Positions 6,501 through 8,694 of a stretch of 8,694 bases of DNA are shown here, one piece after another; position 1 is the first letter of the stretch, and each line of letters starts with the position of its first letter. The DNA lies in the NCBI GenBank assembly GCA_030146615.1, contig JASLBL010000391.1, positions 1 to 8,694 of the forward strand, read 5' to 3'. The notes beneath the pieces are model-generated. The model worked only from the letters and a program-made list of their open reading frames with translations, was not told where the DNA came from and did not search any database. A program made the translations under genes and the position numbers. The stretch comes from Actinomycetes bacterium. Its GTDB lineage: Bacteria; Actinomycetota; CALGFH01.

Positions 6501-7763
6501 TTAGGTCGCAGGCCGGGGTGCTGGCGCACGGGTCCGTTGCAGGCGCATCGACAAGGCCAACAGGGCGACCAGGATGCCCACTCCCATCAGCGGCGCCGAG
6601 ACCCGCTTGAGCGCCACCGACTGCACCAGCAGCCCGATCACGAACCCGATCAGGCCGACGTTGATTCCCCAGAAGGCCAGGTCATCCGCCCAGTTCCAGA
6701 CCTGCCGGCGGTCGCCGGACAGCACCATGCCCAGCCCGATGAGCCCGTTGGTCATCACCCCGATGAACATGGCGTGGTCAAAGGCAAACACCAGCCAGGG
6801 AGGGATCAAGCCGAAGTCCGCGTAGCGCCCCGAGACCACCCCAGCGATCAGCACGACCAGCAGGACGACGTTGGCCACCAGGAACGGGACGATCAGCCCG
6901 AAGTGCCGTTCGCTGCCCCGCTCCAACCAGCCCACCCCCCGCAGCCGGGGCGCCAGCCGGACCACGAAGATCACCAAGGCTGCGATCTCCAGGGGGATGA
7001 ACACGCCCAGCAACACCTCACTGCTGGTCAAGGCACCGACAGAGGTCAGCAGGCCACCCACAAACAGCAACCCGATCTGGGCTCTGGCGGGGCGGGTCAG
7101 GGGCGCATCGGGCAGCAGGCGCCACTCGGCCAGGGCCATGCCCATGAGGACCAGGTATCCGACCACCTGGGCGCCGACGTGCCCGCCGATCGCCTCGGCC
7201 GGCAGCAACGACCTGTCGGCGGCCCGCTCCACCTGCAGCAACACCCCAATGGTCGAGCCGATGGCCAGGGTGACGAGCGCGGCCACGGTCGCCAGGCGCG
7301 GCGAGGTCCGCGCCGCGTTGCGGTAGGCCAGGATCGCGTAGGCAGCAAAGCCGTAGACCGCCACCAGCACGGTTGTCCCGGTCACCGCCCGCACCAGGTC
7401 ATTGCCGACCCAGAAGGCGACCACGTAGGCGGGGACCGACACCGCTGCCAGGACGGCGCTTGCCCGGCCCAGGCGGGTCGCCTCAGCGCGCCAGAGCCAC
7501 AGCGTGAAGGCGAACACCGAAAGGGTGATCCAGCCGAGGGTTCCGGCGTGCACGTGGGTGAGCAACGTCGCGCGGTCGAACTCCACCAGATCAAGCCCGT
7601 TCAACAGCCCGATCCCGACGGTGACAAGAAAGACCAGCATCGCTATCCGGTACAGCAACCGGATCTCCGCCAGGTACGTCGAGGGAACAAGCTCGGGCTC
7701 GGACAGCTGCTTCATCGGCAAGAACCCCCCTTCCGGCTGGAGTTGCCCCTGCTTCACTCCCAT
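6501..7763 (-). CDS. Multispanning heme-copper-oxidase subunit I-like membrane protein
   Basis: The product has 420 residues with about 12 hydrophobic spans and almost no soluble domain. Span 2 carries THVHAGTLGWITL (H70 and H72), close to the HVHxxxLGW signature of cbb3-type oxidase and NorB-like subunits. Further histidines sit in membrane contexts at GGHVGAQ (H195) and FAFDHAMFIGVM (H330). The full heme-copper ligand set (adjacent HH pair and HxH) is not visible, so it may bind heme only or be a divergent relative. A redox or gas-sensing role is inferred, not shown. No subunit II, cytochrome c or assembly gene is nearby. The ATG at 7763 is preferred: GGAGG lies 7 bases upstream and the codon overlaps the stop of a small upstream ORF (TGATG). 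A second in-frame ATG at 7715, preceded by GGAAGGGGGG, is possible. Confidence 0.65.
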   Translation of the reverse strand: MGVKQGQLQPEGGFLPMKQLSEPELVPSTYLAEIRLLYRIAMLVFLVTVGIGLLNGLDLVEFDRATLLTHVHAGTLGWITLSVFAFTLWLWRAEATRLGRASAVLAAVSVPAYVVAFWVGNDLVRAVTGTTVLVAVYGFAAYAILAYRNAARTSPRLATVAALVTLAIGSTIGVLLQVERAADRSLLPAEAIGGHVGAQVVGYLVLMGMALAEWRLLPDAPLTRPARAQIGLLFVGGLLTSVGALTSSEVLLGVFIPLEIAALVIFVVRLAPRLRGVGWLERGSERHFGLIVPFLVANVVLLVVLIAGVVSGRYADFGLIPPWLVFAFDHAMFIGVMTNGLIGLGMVLSGDRRQVWNWADDLAFWGINVGLIGFVIGLLVQSVALKRVSAPLMGVGILVALLALSMRLQRTRAPAPRPAT

Positions 7764-7921
7764 CAGGCCGCCTCCAGCAAGCGGCCTTCAGGCGACTGCG
7801 TCGTGACCGCCCTCGGCTGACCGCATGGCCGACCATGGCGTTGGGTCGCCGTTGTGGGTGGCTTCTTGGGCCTTCGCCTGACGGCGAGGGTTGTGGTGAG
7901 GAAGTCCTCCAGGTCCCTCAT
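7763..7921 (-). CDS. Small ORF (52 aa) translationally coupled to the membrane protein
   Basis: An ATG at 7921 is preceded by GGGAGG at 5 bases, one of the best ribosome binding sites in the window. The peptide starts MRDLEDFLTTTLAVRRRPKK and becomes Pro/Arg/Thr-rich, with an acidic N-terminal helix and a basic middle. It ends ...EGRLLEAA, and its TGA overlaps the ATG of the next gene as TGATG, the standard arrangement for coupled translation. Third positions are mostly G/C. No family is recognised. It may be a small functional partner or only a leader peptide that sets translation of the membrane protein. A longer in-frame version reaching 8296 is possible but has poor composition and runs through an operator-like region. 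Confidence 0.5.
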   Translation of the reverse strand: MRDLEDFLTTTLAVRRRPKKPPTTATQRHGRPCGQPRAVTTQSPEGRLLEAA

Positions 7922-8022
7922 GGCTACCTCCCGGGGGTGCCATGTGGCCGGCGAGTGCAGGTACCGCTGCCCCGGGCCGGTTGTTCGTCGGAGCGTGCGC
8001 GCCATCCGGGCACCGCCGATGC

Positions 8023-8048
8023 TGGCATGCCAACGGTACGGGACCGTT
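8023..8048. promoter_or_regulatory. Two adjacent palindromes, possible operator
   Basis: TGGCATGCCA (8023-8032) is a perfect 10-base palindrome. It abuts AACGGT-5 bases-ACCGTT (8032-8048), a perfect 6+6 inverted repeat. They lie about 100-125 bases upstream of the small ORF that leads the 6501-7921 gene pair, where a transcription factor site would be expected. I cannot assign them to a known regulator. The surrounding 7922-8338 (417 bases) has no other convincing feature and no credible gene; promoter hexamers could not be picked out with confidence. Confidence 0.35.
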
Positions 8049-8338
8049 ACGGCCGAGCCTGTCGTCGCATCGCCGCGCTGGCCAGCAAGAGGCCGCCGTT
8101 TGACCAACACCCAAGGTCCGGTAGGACCCCCAACCATGGCCGCATCCCCGCGGCCACCACCGCCGGACAATGACACCGGGGGCCAGCTTCGGCTGCTACG
8201 AAGGGGGGTGTATCCGACCGTCGTCGACACCTGCGACAGCCAGCAAGGTCCATCCATCGGACCTCTCAGTGACCGACCTACTGAAGCACCCCACATTCCT
8301 CACACGAGCACTCGCCATGAACGCTTGACGCTGGCCTT

Positions 8339-8694
8339 CCGCTCTACCTTCGACCAGAAAAAGGGCAGCAGAGTAGGGATGCGTTCTGAGACCGCTGTGC
8401 ACAGGCGACTCATCAGAGCAGCCGCGATCGAACGACGCCCCTCATGAGGATCTCCGCAGGTTGCAGAGGGTGTGGTGGGCCTGGCTGGACTTGAACCAGC
8501 GGCCTCATCCTTATCAGGTATCGAGGGCTCAGCGCTGTGCGGACCGGCGTTTACCCAGGTCGCTGGCGACCGTAAGGGGCGAAGGGATGCGTTCAAACAG
8601 CCCACTGATATGCGTTCATCGAACGTGGCGTTGACACGCGCTGGCCAGCATTCTGCACCTGCCGATGGTATCGCTCCAGCGGCGACCGGATGCG
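8339..8694 (+). repeat. Diverged long direct repeat, copy 2 (contains a tRNA-Ile 3' fragment; cut by window edge)
   Basis: This is collinear with 3300-3655. Anchors are CCGCTCTAC (8339), TCGACC (8350), the perfect 23-base match (8375-8397), CCGCGATCGAA (8422), the tRNA fragment (8473-8517), CGCTGTGCGG (8533), ATGCGTTC octamers at 8379, 8587 and 8610, GGCCAGC (8643) and GCCGATG (8661). A further ATGCG starts at 8690 and is cut by the edge. Around the 8610 octamer, CGTTC-3 bases-GAACG forms an inverted repeat (8613-8625). The octamer words and tRNA fragment are better preserved than in copy 1. Homology reaches the last bases, so the true repeat is longer. Confidence 0.8.
8473..8517 (-). pseudogene. 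3' fragment of tRNA-Ile(GAU), well preserved
   Basis: On the minus strand it reads CTGATAAGGATGAGG (anticodon GAT with the 3' side of its stem), then GCTGG-TTCAAGT-CCAGC (a perfect T-arm), then CAGGCCC, the discriminator A and an encoded CCA. This is canonical tRNA-Ile from the anticodon loop onward. The bases immediately upstream (ending CGATAC) do not pair with the anticodon stem, and neither a D-arm nor a GGGCCTG acceptor strand is present within 100 bases. It is therefore not a functional tRNA. Its 3' end points into the 5 kb segment, as expected of a core site left by integration at a tRNA gene. Confidence 0.8.

Larger units (their letters stand above)
3439..8517. mobile_element. Putative integrase-less island segment bounded by tRNA-Ile 3' fragments
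   Basis: Two same-orientation 3' fragments of tRNA-Ile(GAU), each inside about 355 bases of related sequence, bracket roughly 5.1 kb carrying a VapBC45-like toxin-antitoxin pair and two large membrane-protein genes. Integrases of the tyrosine family commonly target the anticodon-loop-to-3'-end part of tRNA genes and leave such duplicates. Elements with attachment-like ends but no integrase are known as cis-mobilizable elements (CIMEs). No integrase or transposase gene lies between the repeats, so movement is not shown. Alternatives are a segmental duplication of an intergenic region, or a dispersed repeat family that captured a tRNA end. Confidence 0.35.

Noticed and set aside
6300..7820. A 506-codon open frame on the plus strand, longer than the gene opposite it
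   Set aside because: It is antisense to the membrane-protein gene, consists mostly of Gln/His/Asp/Gly/Arg with no folded-domain pattern or ribosome binding site, and is the expected shadow of GC-biased codons.
8473..8580. A complete tRNA-Ile gene
   Set aside because: Only the half from the anticodon loop to CCA is present. There is no complementary acceptor strand, D-arm or 5' anticodon-stem strand upstream.
8300..8605. A 101-codon minus-strand frame spanning the right repeat
   Set aside because: Its AAGSSPARPT stretch is the usual false translation of a tRNA T-arm and 3' end. The part shared with the left repeat (AVSERIP) is only the 23-base DNA match.
1..8694. CRISPR array, transposase, integrase or rRNA
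   Set aside because: No short regularly spaced repeats, DDE or tyrosine-recombinase motifs, or rRNA-like sequence were found on either strand.

Overview
The window is high-GC DNA in which every convincing gene lies on the minus strand. The strong G/C bias at third codon positions, GGAGG-type ribosome binding sites, an Actinobacteria-style lipoprotein signal and a VapBC45-like toxin-antitoxin pair suggest an actinomycete or a close high-GC Gram-positive relative. This is inferred from gene style; no rRNA or other phylogenetic marker is present.

Layout, left to right. Bases 1-154 hold the N-terminus of an exported protein cut off by the window edge. Bases 289-2837 hold a complete polar amino-acid ABC importer operon, read right to left: lipid-anchored binding protein, single permease, ATPase. 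Upstream of it, 2847-3277 holds two short coding-like frames that look like the remains of one broken gene. Bases 3300-3655 are the first copy of a diverged repeat, and 8339-8694 are the second copy, in the same orientation and still running at the right edge. Between them lie a VapB45-like antitoxin and VapC45-like PIN toxin (3752-4875), a multispanning membrane protein resembling the sensor part of a histidine kinase but without its catalytic domain (4963-6231), and a small ORF translationally coupled to a multispanning heme-copper-oxidase-like protein (6501-7921).

The most interesting structure is the repeat pair. Each copy contains, on the minus strand, the 3' part of a tRNA-Ile(GAU) gene from the anticodon loop to CCA, with no 5' half. 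Around it lies collinear flanking homology, including three ATGCGTTC-like octamers at nearly identical spacing. Sites that reproduce the 3' end of a tRNA and carry flanking direct repeats are typical of tyrosine-integrase attachment sites. I therefore read 3439-8517 as a possible integrase-less (CIME-like) unit or one unit of a tandem island. That reading is inference. It predicts an intact tRNA-Ile(GAU) gene and perhaps an integrase to the right of the window.

The importer would work as one membrane complex. The toxin-antitoxin pair could stabilise the bracketed segment. The two large membrane proteins in that segment have no visible partners here.
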